From Rhodoferax fermentans (GTDB lineage Bacteria; Pseudomonadota; Gammaproteobacteria; Burkholderiales; Burkholderiaceae_C), in NCBI RefSeq assembly GCF_002017865.1, contig NZ_MTJN01000002.1:1550001-1614000 (forward strand): DNA of 64,000 nt. The letters run 5' to 3'. The position numbers and the translations under genes were made by a program. The notes beneath the pieces were generated by a model. That model made no database searches. It saw only the letters and a list, made by a program, of their open reading frames with translations, and had not been told where the DNA came from. Below, in pieces: positions 9,898-18,939 of this stretch; position 1 is the first letter of the stretch, and each line of letters begins with the position of its first letter.

Positions 9898-11052
9898 TCA
9901 ATCAGGCGTGGCGGGTTCAGGAGCGGCATGCTCTCGGGGCAAGACCGGCATGCCATCCGTCAGGCGATTCATGCCCTCGACGGCAATACGCTGGCCATGG
10001 GCCACCCCTGAAACGACGCGATAGTTGTGACCAACCAGTTCACCAAGCTCAACCGGCGTGAGGTGCGCAAGGTTTTGAACATCGATCACCCACACGAACA
10101 CCTTCCCTTTGGATCGCACCACGGCCTGCTGTGGCACGGTCAAGGCGTCGGGATAACGAGCGACGGGCACCCGTGCATGCACGAACATGCCCGGCAGCAG
10201 CTGACGCTTCGGGTTATCGACCTGAATGCGCAACAACACATCACCCGTACCGGGATCAACACTGATCCCGGAAAACAGGATCTGACCGCTGGCCACATTG
10301 GATTCGCCATTGCTGCTCAGAATGCTGACCGGCAGCCCTTTGCCGACATCCTGCCCCTGGGCAAGAGACTGCTGAAGGCGAGCGAGCGAGGCGGCTGAAC
10401 GACGCACATCGACATACACCTTGTCGATCTGCTGAATGCGCGCCATCGGCTGGTTATCGGTGCTGCTGACCAGCGCGCCCTCGGCGACCAGTGCCTGATC
10501 GATACGACCGGAAATCGGCGCGTCCACGGTGGCGTACTTCAGGTCGAGTTGCTTGCGCACCAGTGTGGCCCGTGCCAGCGCCACGTCAGCCAGCGCTTGG
10601 TCGCGCAGTGACACCGTATCGTCGTAGGTCTGACGGCTGATCGCATCGGTGTCCACGAGTGGCCCCAGACGCTGTACTTGAAGCTGAGCACGCGACAGTA
10701 CGGCCTCTGCCCTTTGCAACGCAGCCGCCGCCGTATCTCTGTCCGCAGCAAGCGGCGCCGGATTGATCTGGAACAAAGGCTGTCCAGCGATGACGTCCCG
10801 GCCTTGCTCGAACAGGCGTCGCTGGACGATACCGCCAACTTGCGGACGGATTTCGACGGCACGCAAGGCCTCCACCCGGCCATGTAGGTCTTCAGTCAGT
10901 TCCACCGGCGAAGAGGCAACAAGCACCGTGGATACATGGGGGGCAGACGATGCGTCCTCTGGCTCCAGCTTCCCACAGGATCCCAGCATCAAGGTGACGA
11001 CGACCATCGCGGCCAATGCACAAACCAACTGACAACGTTTATCAAAATTCAT
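9898..11052 (-). CDS. RND efflux periplasmic adaptor (AcrA/MexA/AdeA-type) lipoprotein
   Basis: A 384-residue membrane fusion protein. The start at 11052 is preceded by AAGGAA and yields MNFDKRCQLVCALAAMVVVTLMLGSC, a lipoprotein signal with lipobox LGSC. The lipoyl half-motif GRVEALRAVEIRPQVGGIV, a helical hairpin (residues about 95-165) and the matching second half EIDAPISGRID-type segment (TVDAPISGRIDQ) are present, followed by beta-barrel and membrane-proximal domains. First gene of the pump operon, 180 bp downstream of eptA on the same strand, so it may be read with eptA or from its own promoter. Confidence 0.93.
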   Translation of the reverse strand: MNFDKRCQLVCALAAMVVVTLMLGSCGKLEPEDASSAPHVSTVLVASSPVELTEDLHGRVEALRAVEIRPQVGGIVQRRLFEQGRDVIAGQPLFQINPAPLAADRDTAAAALQRAEAVLSRAQLQVQRLGPLVDTDAISRQTYDDTVSLRDQALADVALARATLVRKQLDLKYATVDAPISGRIDQALVAEGALVSSTDNQPMARIQQIDKVYVDVRRSAASLARLQQSLAQGQDVGKGLPVSILSSNGESNVASGQILFSGISVDPGTGDVLLRIQVDNPKRQLLPGMFVHARVPVARYPDALTVPQQAVVRSKGKVFVWVIDVQNLAHLTPVELGELVGHNYRVVSGVAHGQRIAVEGMNRLTDGMPVLPREHAAPEPATPD

Positions 11053-11232
11053 ATACCGTTCCTTTGAAAACTGGCGACAAAGCGTCCAGCACGTCAAGTT
11101 CTGAAGCCACCTTGGGGTTTCGCTACAGACATGTGAAGCCTCATCAGTGCAGGCAATGCAGCCGCACTTCCAAAATCCCTGGCGCGTTTCGGCAACCGAT
11201 GGCGATCCAGGGAGACACGATCAACCTTCGCT

Positions 11233-12981
11233 TCATGCATACGGCTCGTCGGTTCGAGCTGAAGGAGAGGATCGCTCTATTGACCGGCGGGATTTCGCGT
11301 TCGCGTCAGACTGGAGCGGCGCGGTGCAGGCAGAGGCAAGGTCGTAGCGACTGTCGTAGATACCCGAGCGAATGTCCAGCAGGCCGAGCACAGAATGGAA
11401 CAGATGGTCGTGCGCAACCGGCTCCACTGCGCGGGCACGCAAGCAATCCGTGTTTAGGGAAAAACTGGAACGGTACTGGTCCGACACCCACATCACCATC
11501 GGCACCTCTTTCTGGACCGACGGCGCGACAGCGTAAGGCATACCGTGCAGGTAGAGCCCGTACTCACCAAGCGACTCGCCATGATCGGAGACGAAGATCA
11601 TCGCCGTGTCGTGGGTGGCCTGCTTCTCCTTCAAAAAGGCGATGGTCTGCGCGAGCACGTGATCGGTGTAGCGCAGCGCGTTGTCGAAGGTGTTGACGAT
11701 TTCCTGCTGTGTGCAGCGGCCGAGATCGGCCGTTTCACAGGTCGGGGTGAAGTGCCGGAACTCGGCTGGGTAACGCTTGGCGTAGTTTGGGCCATGGTTG
11801 CCAATCATGTGCAGGAACAGCACCGTGTTCTCGGCCCTGCCCGCAGTCAGTGTGCGGGCGCCGGAGACCAGGGCGCTGTCGAAACAATTCCCGTCGGGAC
11901 AGATGGCGGGCATCGCTGCGGGCTCCGGGCGCCATGTTTCCAACCCGTCGCAGGTGCCCTTGCAGCCAGATTGATTGTCGAGCCACACCACGCGCCATCC
12001 GGCGTGGGCCAGGACATGCGGCAGGGCTTCGCTGTTGCGAATGCGCTCTTCGTCGTAGGCGCGTCGGCCAACGGCGGAGAGCATACACGGCAGAGATACC
12101 TCGGTGCTGGTTCCGCAGGCCGTGACTTTCGGGAAGTTGATCACATCCAGTGCGGCCAGTTGTGGTGTGGTTTGCCGCGCATAACCAGAGAGTCCCCAAT
12201 TGGCGGCCCGCGCGGTTTCGCCGACGACCACAACCAAAAGTACCGGCTTGGTGCGATCGGCCCACCCTGGGCCGAGCACGGCATCGGTTCCAACGGGCTG
12301 TCGCGTCTGCTTGGCGGCACCATCTGCGATGGCGACGCGTACGCTCGAATAAAGAAGGTTGGCTGGTGTGATCAGATAACGTGCCTCCTTGTTCCCGCGC
12401 ATGAAGGCCGAGAAATCCTTGAACGACGTCATCAATGCCCCGACACCAACGAGCAAAGCAACCGCGACGCAGGCGACGCGCACACCGATGGCGTTCAGTG
12501 CCGGTTGGCTGCGAATGTCGACCGCATAAATCAACGCAAGTGGCGGCAGCAGTCTGACCGCTATGGGCAGCACCATCGCGTAGGACAGCAACTCACCCGC
12601 CTCGCGCGGATCGGTGGCGAGAACGTTGCGGACCATCCCCGGGTCCAAATAGACGTGGTAGCCCTGCATGAAATAGGTGGCCACCGCCGTTCCCGCCGCG
12701 AGAAAGGCCAGCAGGGCACGGACTGTTGGCCGGGGAACAAGTGTTGCGAGCACCGCCAGCAGCACAAAATGCAGTGCCGTCAACGCCACGCCAAGTGCTA
12801 TTGCATAAAAGATGCTACTTGGTTCGGACAGGGATCGGCCAGCCAGTGCCACGCCCCAAAACAGCGGGTTGGCGGATGCCGTAAACCAAAGGGAGAGGAT
12901 CAGCGCGAGGGTTTCGATGCGCATGACCAGACGACGGCTGGGCATGCCGACAGAAACAGGGAGCAGTGCAGTGGTGGTCAT
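11233..12981 (-). CDS. eptA: phosphoethanolamine--lipid A transferase EptA (MCR-like family)
   Basis: A 582-residue inner-membrane enzyme that moves phosphoethanolamine from phosphatidylethanolamine to lipid A, lowering the negative surface charge and the binding of polymyxins. About five N-terminal membrane spans (residues 20-200) precede a periplasmic sulfatase-fold domain. Zinc and active-site motifs are visible: VVVGETARAANW, CGTSTEVSLPCMLS with the catalytic threonine motif at residues 290-293, SDHGESLGE and HGMPYA. Cysteines paired as in the family (CKGTC, CPDGNC) occur. The start overlaps the stop of the PAP2-like gene by four bases. The neighbouring two-component pair probably regulates it. 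Confidence 0.93.
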   Translation of the reverse strand: MTTTALLPVSVGMPSRRLVMRIETLALILSLWFTASANPLFWGVALAGRSLSEPSSIFYAIALGVALTALHFVLLAVLATLVPRPTVRALLAFLAAGTAVATYFMQGYHVYLDPGMVRNVLATDPREAGELLSYAMVLPIAVRLLPPLALIYAVDIRSQPALNAIGVRVACVAVALLVGVGALMTSFKDFSAFMRGNKEARYLITPANLLYSSVRVAIADGAAKQTRQPVGTDAVLGPGWADRTKPVLLVVVVGETARAANWGLSGYARQTTPQLAALDVINFPKVTACGTSTEVSLPCMLSAVGRRAYDEERIRNSEALPHVLAHAGWRVVWLDNQSGCKGTCDGLETWRPEPAAMPAICPDGNCFDSALVSGARTLTAGRAENTVLFLHMIGNHGPNYAKRYPAEFRHFTPTCETADLGRCTQQEIVNTFDNALRYTDHVLAQTIAFLKEKQATHDTAMIFVSDHGESLGEYGLYLHGMPYAVAPSVQKEVPMVMWVSDQYRSSFSLNTDCLRARAVEPVAHDHLFHSVLGLLDIRSGIYDSRYDLASACTAPLQSDANAKSRRSIERSSPSARTDEPYA

Positions 12982-13379
12982 TGTGGTCTTGTCGGTGTCG
13001 CGTTTGCGTTCAGCCACTTCCAGAAGATCGACAGCATGGCGAACAGAAGCACCGTACTGAGCCAAGCCGTGGCGAGGGTGTGAGAAAGGAAATGCATGCC
13101 ACGCATCTGCTGAACCCAACCCATCGTCAGGCCGACAGAAAGGCCACCACAGAAGGCCAGCGGGCCGTGCAAGTTGGACAACGCCTTTAGGCTGCCCACA
13201 AGCAGCGGTTCAGACATGGCGGCGACAACCAGCGCGGTTGGCGCAATCAGGACGAATGCTGAAGCGGCACCTGATTGCGTGTGCGTGGGGATCGTTCTCC
13301 TCGTTGTCGGGCCCCGCATTGCCAGAGCCGACGCAGCCGCAAACAAGCGGCCGCGCCAGGAGAACGGATTGGTCTTCAT
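12978..13379 (-). pseudogene. PAP2-like phosphatase, shortened and lacking its first catalytic motifs
   Basis: A 133-residue frame starting at 13379 (AAGGAA eight bases upstream). The C-terminal half, GLTMGWVQQMRGMHFLSHTLATAWLS, is a clear PAP2 motif 3 region with the R..HFLSH signature and last membrane span, as in PAP2 proteins that accompany EptA genes. The N-terminal half does not show motif 1 (KxxxxxxRP) or a PSGH motif; only QSGAASAF is in a comparable place, without the catalytic histidine. Normal family members have 200-240 residues. It is therefore probably inactive, but it remains open and translationally coupled to eptA (ATGA overlap). A sensor or assembly role cannot be excluded. 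Confidence 0.6.
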
Positions 13380-13461
13380 GCATATTCCTTCATTGCGCAT
13401 TGCTCACGCCCAATTCTCAATAGACCCTATGGAGCGCTCGCTGACACAATGTGAAGATTCA

Positions 13462-14217
13462 ATGGAGACAGATGACGCAATGATCAATCAGCAACCCAAC
13501 ACCAACCCACCTGGAAAAACTCAGGCCTTGGTGCTCATTGCAGAAGACGAAGAAGAGATTGCAGAGATTCTTGCCGCCTACCTCGTTCGCAGTGGCTTGC
13601 GCTGCCTGCATGCCAGAAATGGACGGGAAGCCTTGGTTTTGCACCTGCGCCACAAACCCGATCTGGTGCTGTTGGATGTGCAGATGCCTGAAGTGGATGG
13701 CTGGCGCGTCCTGTCGGAAATTCGCCATCGGGGCACCACACCGGTGATCATGCTGACCGCCATGGATCAAGACATCGACAAACTGACCGGGCTGCGTATT
13801 GGAGCGGATGACTACGTGGTCAAACCCTTCAACCCTGCCGAAGTGGTTGCGCGCACTCAGGCAGTTCTTCGCCGCGCTTCCCCGCAAAGTGGCCGCAACG
13901 ACAAACAGGTGATGCGCGTTGCGCCGTTTCAGATTGACCTGGACAACCATGAAGTCATGGTGGAGGCAAATGGCAGGATGCAGAAACTGGAACTCACACT
14001 AACCGAGTTCAAACTGCTGGCGCAACTGGCGCGCACACCCAAGCGCGTTTTCAGTCGGGCAGAGTTACTTGTCAACTCGCTGCCAGAAGGCGATGCCCTT
14101 GAGCGAACCGTGGATAGCCACCTCAGCAAACTGCGCAAAAAGCTTGAGGGCTTGGGCATAACGGGCATTCCCAGCGGGGTGCGCGGAGTGGGCTACCGGC
14201 TTTGGAGCGGGGAATGA
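13462..14217 (+). CDS. response regulator, OmpR family, AdeR-like
   Basis: About 251 residues: receiver domain with acidic pocket (AEDEEE), phospho-acceptor in LLLDVQMPEVDGW-like VLLDVQMPEVDGW, then VIMLTAMDQDIDK and GADDYVVKPFNPAEV, and a winged-helix DNA-binding domain ending DALERTVDSHLSKLRKKLEG and GVRGVGYRLW. From memory the receiver and wing segments resemble Acinetobacter AdeR closely (BaeR subgroup). Start is uncertain: ATG at 13462 or 13480, neither with a strong ribosome site. The gene is divergent from the PAP2-eptA-pump block and overlaps the kinase gene by four bases (ATGA). Confidence 0.9.
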   Translation: METDDAMINQQPNTNPPGKTQALVLIAEDEEEIAEILAAYLVRSGLRCLHARNGREALVLHLRHKPDLVLLDVQMPEVDGWRVLSEIRHRGTTPVIMLTAMDQDIDKLTGLRIGADDYVVKPFNPAEVVARTQAVLRRASPQSGRNDKQVMRVAPFQIDLDNHEVMVEANGRMQKLELTLTEFKLLAQLARTPKRVFSRAELLVNSLPEGDALERTVDSHLSKLRKKLEGLGITGIPSGVRGVGYRLWSGE

Positions 14218-15332
14218 AGCTGGTCGGGCTCAGCCGACGGATTGCGCTCTCCATGATGGCCATGGCCTTGGGTGCCATCCTGCTGGTTGTCACAACGTCC
14301 TATGCCTTTTATTCGCTTTGGGAACAGTACTGGCCTGACAATCCTCCTACGGAAAGTATTGTTCCGACGGGCCCAGAATGGGCCTGGTTGATTGCCACCA
14401 CACTGGCTTCGCTGGGACTGGCTGCCGTCCTTGCCGTCAACTTGTCGCGCCGCATTCTTGCCCCGCTGAACTCGTTGACAGAGGCCATCCGTCGTGTTGC
14501 CCAAGGAGATTTGTCGGCGAGAGCGTCGGCAGATGACAGGTCGCTGGGTGAAGCCACGCAATTGGTGGACGACTTCAACCTGCTCGCCGACAAATTACAG
14601 CGCATGAGCAAAGAGCAGGTCTTCTGGAATGCGGCGATCGCCCACGAACTGCGCACCCCAGTCACCATTTTGCGTGGACGCTTGCACGGGCTGGCCGAAG
14701 GTGTGTTCGCCCCGGAAGAGGCTCAATTCCGCAGTTTGTTGCTGCAGGTTGAGGGCTTGAACCAGCTCATCGAAGACCTGCGCGTGGTCAGTTTGGCCGA
14801 AAGCGGTCATCTTGACGTGCGCGTTCAACAGGTCGACCTGGGCGCAGAAATCAGGTCAGTTGTTGGTCTTGTTGCGGCGTCTCTTGCCAAGGCCGGCCTG
14901 CGACCCATCCTGGACCTGCAGGTACAGCATGCGTGTTGCGACCCAGCCAGAATTCGGCAGGCTCTTCTGGCCATTCTGGAGAACGCCAGAAAACACGCCG
15001 TGCCCGGCACCATAAGGGTTCTGACACGCTTGGATGATGGTCAGTTTCGCCTCATCGTTGTCGATGAGGGGCCTGGTATCGCCGAAGACTTTTTGCCACA
15101 TGTTTTCACAGCGTTCCGACGTTCTCCGCAAGCGCGAGGCAGTGGCAGCGGCCTCGGTCTGGCCGTGGTTGCGGCCATTGCACAGGCACATGGCGGACAA
15201 GCGAAGTGTTATCCATCACCTGAGACTGGGACAACCTTCGAAATGTGTTGGCCACATCACGATGATCTCGGAGTCACCGAACCACCACGTGCGCCTCAAT
15301 CACCCTCTGCGGCTGAACCGCCGAGGGACTAA
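14214..15332 (+). CDS. sensor histidine kinase, AdeS-like
   Basis: A 372-residue membrane kinase, start at 14214 preceded by GGAG. Two membrane spans (about residues 9-30 and 60-82) enclose a short periplasmic loop, followed by a HAMP segment, the phospho-acceptor histidine in AAIAHELRTPVTILRGRLHGL, and an ATPase domain with N-box ILENARKHA, DEGPGIAEDF and GSGSGLGLAVV. The H-box and dimerisation helix read like AdeS/BaeS. The short sensory loop suggests that it senses the membrane or envelope rather than a large periplasmic ligand. It forms a translationally coupled pair with the regulator, and presumably controls the divergent eptA and pump genes. Confidence 0.9.
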   Translation: MKLVGLSRRIALSMMAMALGAILLVVTTSYAFYSLWEQYWPDNPPTESIVPTGPEWAWLIATTLASLGLAAVLAVNLSRRILAPLNSLTEAIRRVAQGDLSARASADDRSLGEATQLVDDFNLLADKLQRMSKEQVFWNAAIAHELRTPVTILRGRLHGLAEGVFAPEEAQFRSLLLQVEGLNQLIEDLRVVSLAESGHLDVRVQQVDLGAEIRSVVGLVAASLAKAGLRPILDLQVQHACCDPARIRQALLAILENARKHAVPGTIRVLTRLDDGQFRLIVVDEGPGIAEDFLPHVFTAFRRSPQARGSGSGLGLAVVAAIAQAHGGQAKCYPSPETGTTFEMCWPHHDDLGVTEPPRAPQSPSAAEPPRD

Positions 15333-15542
15333 ACCGCTTGCGGTACTCGTCGATCAACGAAGTTGGCGATACACCCACCTTCTGATCAGAAACGTACCCG
15401 ACGGGAGACACCCAGCACCGATTTCATATAAAAAAAGCGCCTGCAGCCCTGATGAATCAAGGGCTAGGCGCTATCAATCGTGTAATGCTGGTTAAGCTGA
15501 GCCAGAGGCACGGCTCCCAACGAAGCCTTGCCCCAGCAGCAT
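15333..15542. other. intergenic region between convergent genes
   Basis: Contains copy 3 of the short repeat and a 29-base stretch (15371-15399) that matches 4621-4649 inside the methyltransferase gene with two mismatches. On the minus strand this stretch lies in an open frame of roughly 40 codons without a start, which I do not call a gene. Confidence 0.4.
15437..15480. repeat. short intergenic repeat, copy 3 of 11
   Basis: GCGCCTGCAGCCCTgatgaatcAAGGGCTAGGCGCTATCAA: an extended stem (GCGCctgCAGCCCT with AGGGCTaGGCGC) between the convergent kinase and dctP genes; probable bidirectional terminator. Confidence 0.75.
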
Positions 15543-16562
15543 TTATTTCCCGCTGCGGATCTTCTTGAGCTCAGCCTGGGTTTCGTTCCACAGGTCCATG
15601 CCGATATCGGCACCAATGCTGGCGTACACCTTGGTCAGCTTGTCGCGCATGCGGCCGGCTTCAACGGGAGACAGTTCGTTGATCTGCATGCCCTTGGCTT
15701 TGAGGTCGCCCATGGCCTTGGCGGCTTCGTCGCGGGTGTCCTTGCGCTCGAAATCACGGCTCACCTTGGCGGCATCCATCAGCACCTTTTGCTCGTCTTT
15801 CGAGAGCTGGTCCCACCACTTCTTGCTGGCGGTGACGATCCAGGGGCTGTAGACGTGGTTGGTCACCGTCATGTACTTCTGCACTTCGTAGAACTTGCTC
15901 GACAAAATGGTGTTGAACGGGTTTTCCTGGCCGTCGACCGTGTTGGTTTCGAGTGCGCTGAACAGTTCAGAAAAGGCCAGCGGGATGGCGTTGGCACCCA
16001 GGGTCTGGAAGCTGCTCAGGAACACGTTGTTCTGCATCACACGCAGCTTGATGCCCTGCATGTCTTCCATCTTGGTGATGGCGCGTTTGCTGTTGGTCAG
16101 GTTACGGAAGCCGTTTTCCCAGTAGACCAGGCCCACCATGCCTTTGTCCTGCAGCTTGTTGCGCACCTTGTCACCAATCGGGCCGTCGAGCAGGGTGTCG
16201 GCCTCTTTCACGTTGCCAATCAGGAACGGTGTGTCCCACAGCGCCATTTCTTTGCTGATGCCCACCAGGGTGGCGGTAGAGCCGACCATCATTTCCTGCG
16301 CGCCACCAATCAGCGCCTGTTGCATCTGGTTGTCCGGGCCGAGCGCGGCGGCGCCAATGGCGCGCACCTTCATCTTGCCACCGGAGAGTTTGGCCACTTC
16401 GTCGGCAAACACCTTGGCGGCGCGGCCCTGGTTGCTTTGTTCGTTGAGGCCATAACCAAAACGGATCAGGCGCGGCTTGATGTCTTGCGCCAAGGCGGAA
16501 AACGAGGCGCTGAGCACGGCCACACTGGCTGCGGCGATGAGGGTTCTGCGAAGCAATGTCAT
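15543..16562 (-). CDS. dctP: TRAP transporter solute-binding protein DctP
   Basis: A 339-residue periplasmic binding protein with a Sec signal (residues 1-26, cleavage after SALA). The DctP fold is recognised from GYGLNEQSNQGRAAKVFADEV, the domain-linking LRVMQNNVFLSSFQTLGANAIPLAFSELFSALETNTVDGQENP and the C-terminal segment starting LSPVEAGRMRDKL. It captures an organic acid and delivers it to DctQM. The operon begins with gluconokinase, so gluconate or a related sugar acid is the inferred ligand. It is the last gene, 54 bp after dctM. Confidence 0.93.
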   Translation of the reverse strand: MTLLRRTLIAAASVAVLSASFSALAQDIKPRLIRFGYGLNEQSNQGRAAKVFADEVAKLSGGKMKVRAIGAAALGPDNQMQQALIGGAQEMMVGSTATLVGISKEMALWDTPFLIGNVKEADTLLDGPIGDKVRNKLQDKGMVGLVYWENGFRNLTNSKRAITKMEDMQGIKLRVMQNNVFLSSFQTLGANAIPLAFSELFSALETNTVDGQENPFNTILSSKFYEVQKYMTVTNHVYSPWIVTASKKWWDQLSKDEQKVLMDAAKVSRDFERKDTRDEAAKAMGDLKAKGMQINELSPVEAGRMRDKLTKVYASIGADIGMDLWNETQAELKKIRSGK

Positions 16563-16616
16563 AAGAATCTCCTGTTGTTGAAATGAAACACGTGAAAAGA
16601 GTTGGAAAAATGAACG

Positions 16617-17909
16617 TCAGCGCATCCAGGCAACGGGTGCGGTAACGATCTGCGGGAACGCAATAAACAGGGCCAGGATGCACAGGTAGGTGATCAAGAA
16701 CGGGCTGATGCCCCTGATCACATGGTGCAGCGGTACCCGCCCGACACTGGCCACCACGTTGAGCACCGTGCCCACGGGCGGGGTGATCAGCCCGATGGAG
16801 CCGTTCAGAATGAACATCAGGCCAAAGTAGACCGGGTCAATACCGGCCTTGACCGCAATCGGCAACATCACCGGGGCGAAGATCAGGATGGTGGGCGTCA
16901 GGTCGAGCGAGGTGCCAATCATCACCAGCACCAGCATCATCACCACCATCAGCAGCTTGGGGCTTTCCACCAGGGGCCCGAGCCAGGCGGTCAACACATT
17001 GGGCAGGTCAGCCAGGGTCACCATGTAGCTGGCCACCTGGGCACCGGCACACAAGAACATCACGATGGCCGTGGTGCGAGAGGCACGCACCAGCACGTCG
17101 TAGATCTGCACCAGCTTCATTTCGCGGTGGATAAACAGCGAAACGGCCAGCGAATAAAACGCAGCCACCACAGCGGCCTCGGTCGGGGTGAACAGGCCAG
17201 ACTTCATGCCGCCGATGATGATGATGGGCATCAGCAGCGCCCAGAAGGCCTTGAGCGTGGCTTTGAGACGTGCCTTGATCGGAAGCGCCTCACCCTTGGG
17301 CAGGCTCAGGTCACGCAGCACCAGCTTCCAGGCAAAGATCAGGCCCACACCCATGATCAGCCCCGGCACGATGCCCGAGAGGAACAGCAGCGAGATCGAG
17401 GTGTTGGTGGTCACGCCGTAAATGATGAACGGCATGCTGGGTGGAATGATCGGCGCAATGATGCCACCGGCCCCAATCAGCCCGGCCGAGGTGTGCAAGG
17501 GGTAACCTTGCTGGCGCATCATCGGCAGCAAAATGGTCGCCAGCGCAGCGGTGTCGGCCAGTGCCGAGCCGCTCATGCTGGCCATCAACACCGCAGCACC
17601 AATCGCCACAAAACCCAGGCCACCACGGATGTGGCCGACCCAGGCCTGCGCCATGGTGATGATGCGTTGGCTGATGCCCCCCGCGTTCATCAATTCACCA
17701 GCCAGAATGAAGAAAGGCACCGCCAGCAGCGGAAAGCTGTCGACCCCACCCACCAGGTTTTGCGCCAGCAGCTGGGTGTCCCAGAACCCCAGCACATAAG
17801 ACATGGCGGCACCGGTGAGCGCCAGCGCCAACCCCATGTTCATGCCAATGCCCAACAGCGACAACATGCCACCGATGAACACAAAAAAAGCCAGACCTTC
17901 GATTGACAT
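16617..17909 (-). CDS. dctM: TRAP transporter large permease DctM
   Basis: A 430-residue integral membrane protein with about twelve spans, the sodium-coupled translocation subunit of the TRAP system. Typical segments include GVDSFPLLAVPFFILAGELMNAGGI, GSALADTAALATILLPMM and IAPIIPPSMPFIIYGV. Six bases separate its start from the dctQ stop. It works with DctQ in the inner membrane and accepts substrate from DctP. Confidence 0.95.
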   Translation of the reverse strand: MSIEGLAFFVFIGGMLSLLGIGMNMGLALALTGAAMSYVLGFWDTQLLAQNLVGGVDSFPLLAVPFFILAGELMNAGGISQRIITMAQAWVGHIRGGLGFVAIGAAVLMASMSGSALADTAALATILLPMMRQQGYPLHTSAGLIGAGGIIAPIIPPSMPFIIYGVTTNTSISLLFLSGIVPGLIMGVGLIFAWKLVLRDLSLPKGEALPIKARLKATLKAFWALLMPIIIIGGMKSGLFTPTEAAVVAAFYSLAVSLFIHREMKLVQIYDVLVRASRTTAIVMFLCAGAQVASYMVTLADLPNVLTAWLGPLVESPKLLMVVMMLVLVMIGTSLDLTPTILIFAPVMLPIAVKAGIDPVYFGLMFILNGSIGLITPPVGTVLNVVASVGRVPLHHVIRGISPFLITYLCILALFIAFPQIVTAPVAWMR

Positions 17910-17915
17910 GACGAC

Positions 17916-18428
17916 TTACTCCTGCTCTGCGGTCACACCCAAAAACAAGGGCGTGCGCTTGATAAATTCGACCAAAGCCATCACACAAATCGCACTGGTA
18001 CACAAAAAGGCGGGCAAGGGCAACAGCGCGGTGGGGTAACGCAGCACCACCGAATAGCTGTCCAGGCCCACCACCACCTGCTGCCAGGCACCCCAGGCAA
18101 TCAGGCCGCTCGAGGTCATCACCAGCAGGCGGATCAACAGCGTGGCGGCCAACAAGGCCCGAGGCTTGTGGCGCAACAGCCCGACCAGGCTGGTGAAGGT
18201 CATGTGTTCACCGGCCGGGTAAGCGGCGGTGGCACCAATAAACACCATCCAGACAAACAGCAGGCGCGACAGCTCTTCGCTGGCGGCCACACCGCTGCCA
18301 AAGCCATAACGCAGCACCACATTGATAAAGACGGAGAGCGCCATCACCCCCAGACAGATCGCCATCAGGGTGCTGGCCAGCCGCCGGAAGGTGCTGTCCT
18401 TGGGTGCGATGTGTGTGCTGTTGCTCAT
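17916..18428 (-). CDS. dctQ: TRAP transporter small permease DctQ
   Basis: A 170-residue protein with four predicted membrane spans; the family motif RYGFGSGVAASEELSRLLFVWMVFIGA is present near residues 40-66. It is the small membrane subunit that pairs with DctM. Its start overlaps the gluconokinase stop by four bases, so kinase and transporter are one transcript and translationally coupled. Confidence 0.93.
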   Translation of the reverse strand: MSNSTHIAPKDSTFRRLASTLMAICLGVMALSVFINVVLRYGFGSGVAASEELSRLLFVWMVFIGATAAYPAGEHMTFTSLVGLLRHKPRALLAATLLIRLLVMTSSGLIAWGAWQQVVVGLDSYSVVLRYPTALLPLPAFLCTSAICVMALVEFIKRTPLFLGVTAEQE

Positions 18429-18928
18429 GTCAACTCCTTGTGAGTCATCCAGGCCGCGACTTCAGCCTGCAGTTGCGGCAGCGGTTTGGCCGCGTCCAGC
18501 GTCAACACACCGGGTTCACCACTGGGATCTTGCAGGGTGGCAAACTGGCTGTCCACCAGCGTGGTGGAGAAAAAATGCGCGTCGCGTGAACCCACCCGCG
18601 CCTGGGCATCTTCGCGGCTGATCTGCAAAAAGGCAAATCGCAAGCCCGGCGAAGCCAAGCGCAGCCGGTCGCGGTAGGCTTGTTTGAGCGCCGAGCAGGT
18701 CAGCACAATGCCACCCGGCTGCTGGCGCAGCTGCTCACCCAATCGGTCCAGCCAGCCCGCACGGTCCGCGTCAGTCAGGGCGATGCCTTGGCTCATCTTC
18801 TGGCGGCTCTCGGGGCTGTGGAAGTCGTCACCCTCCACCAGTGGCAGCTGCAACACCTGGGCCACACCACTGCCCAGGCTGGACTTGCCACACCCGGCCA
18901 CCCCCATAATCACAATTGAAATATTCAT
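18425..18928 (-). CDS. gntK: gluconokinase
   Basis: About 167 residues of the GntK family, which phosphorylates D-gluconate to 6-phosphogluconate in the cytoplasm. The P-loop GVAGCGKSS lies at the N-terminus, followed by EGDDFHSPESRQKMSQGIALTD and a DRLGEQL helix, then TCSALKQAYRDRLR, all characteristic of the family. The start is at 18928 or one codon earlier (18931); no strong ribosome site is seen. A perfect LacI-type operator sits ten bases upstream of the start, overlapping the expected promoter. First gene of gntK-dctQMP. Confidence 0.92.
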   Translation of the reverse strand: MNISIVIMGVAGCGKSSLGSGVAQVLQLPLVEGDDFHSPESRQKMSQGIALTDADRAGWLDRLGEQLRQQPGGIVLTCSALKQAYRDRLRLASPGLRFAFLQISREDAQARVGSRDAHFFSTTLVDSQFATLQDPSGEPGVLTLDAAKPLPQLQAEVAAWMTHKELT

Positions 18929-18939
18929 CATCGTTGTTT

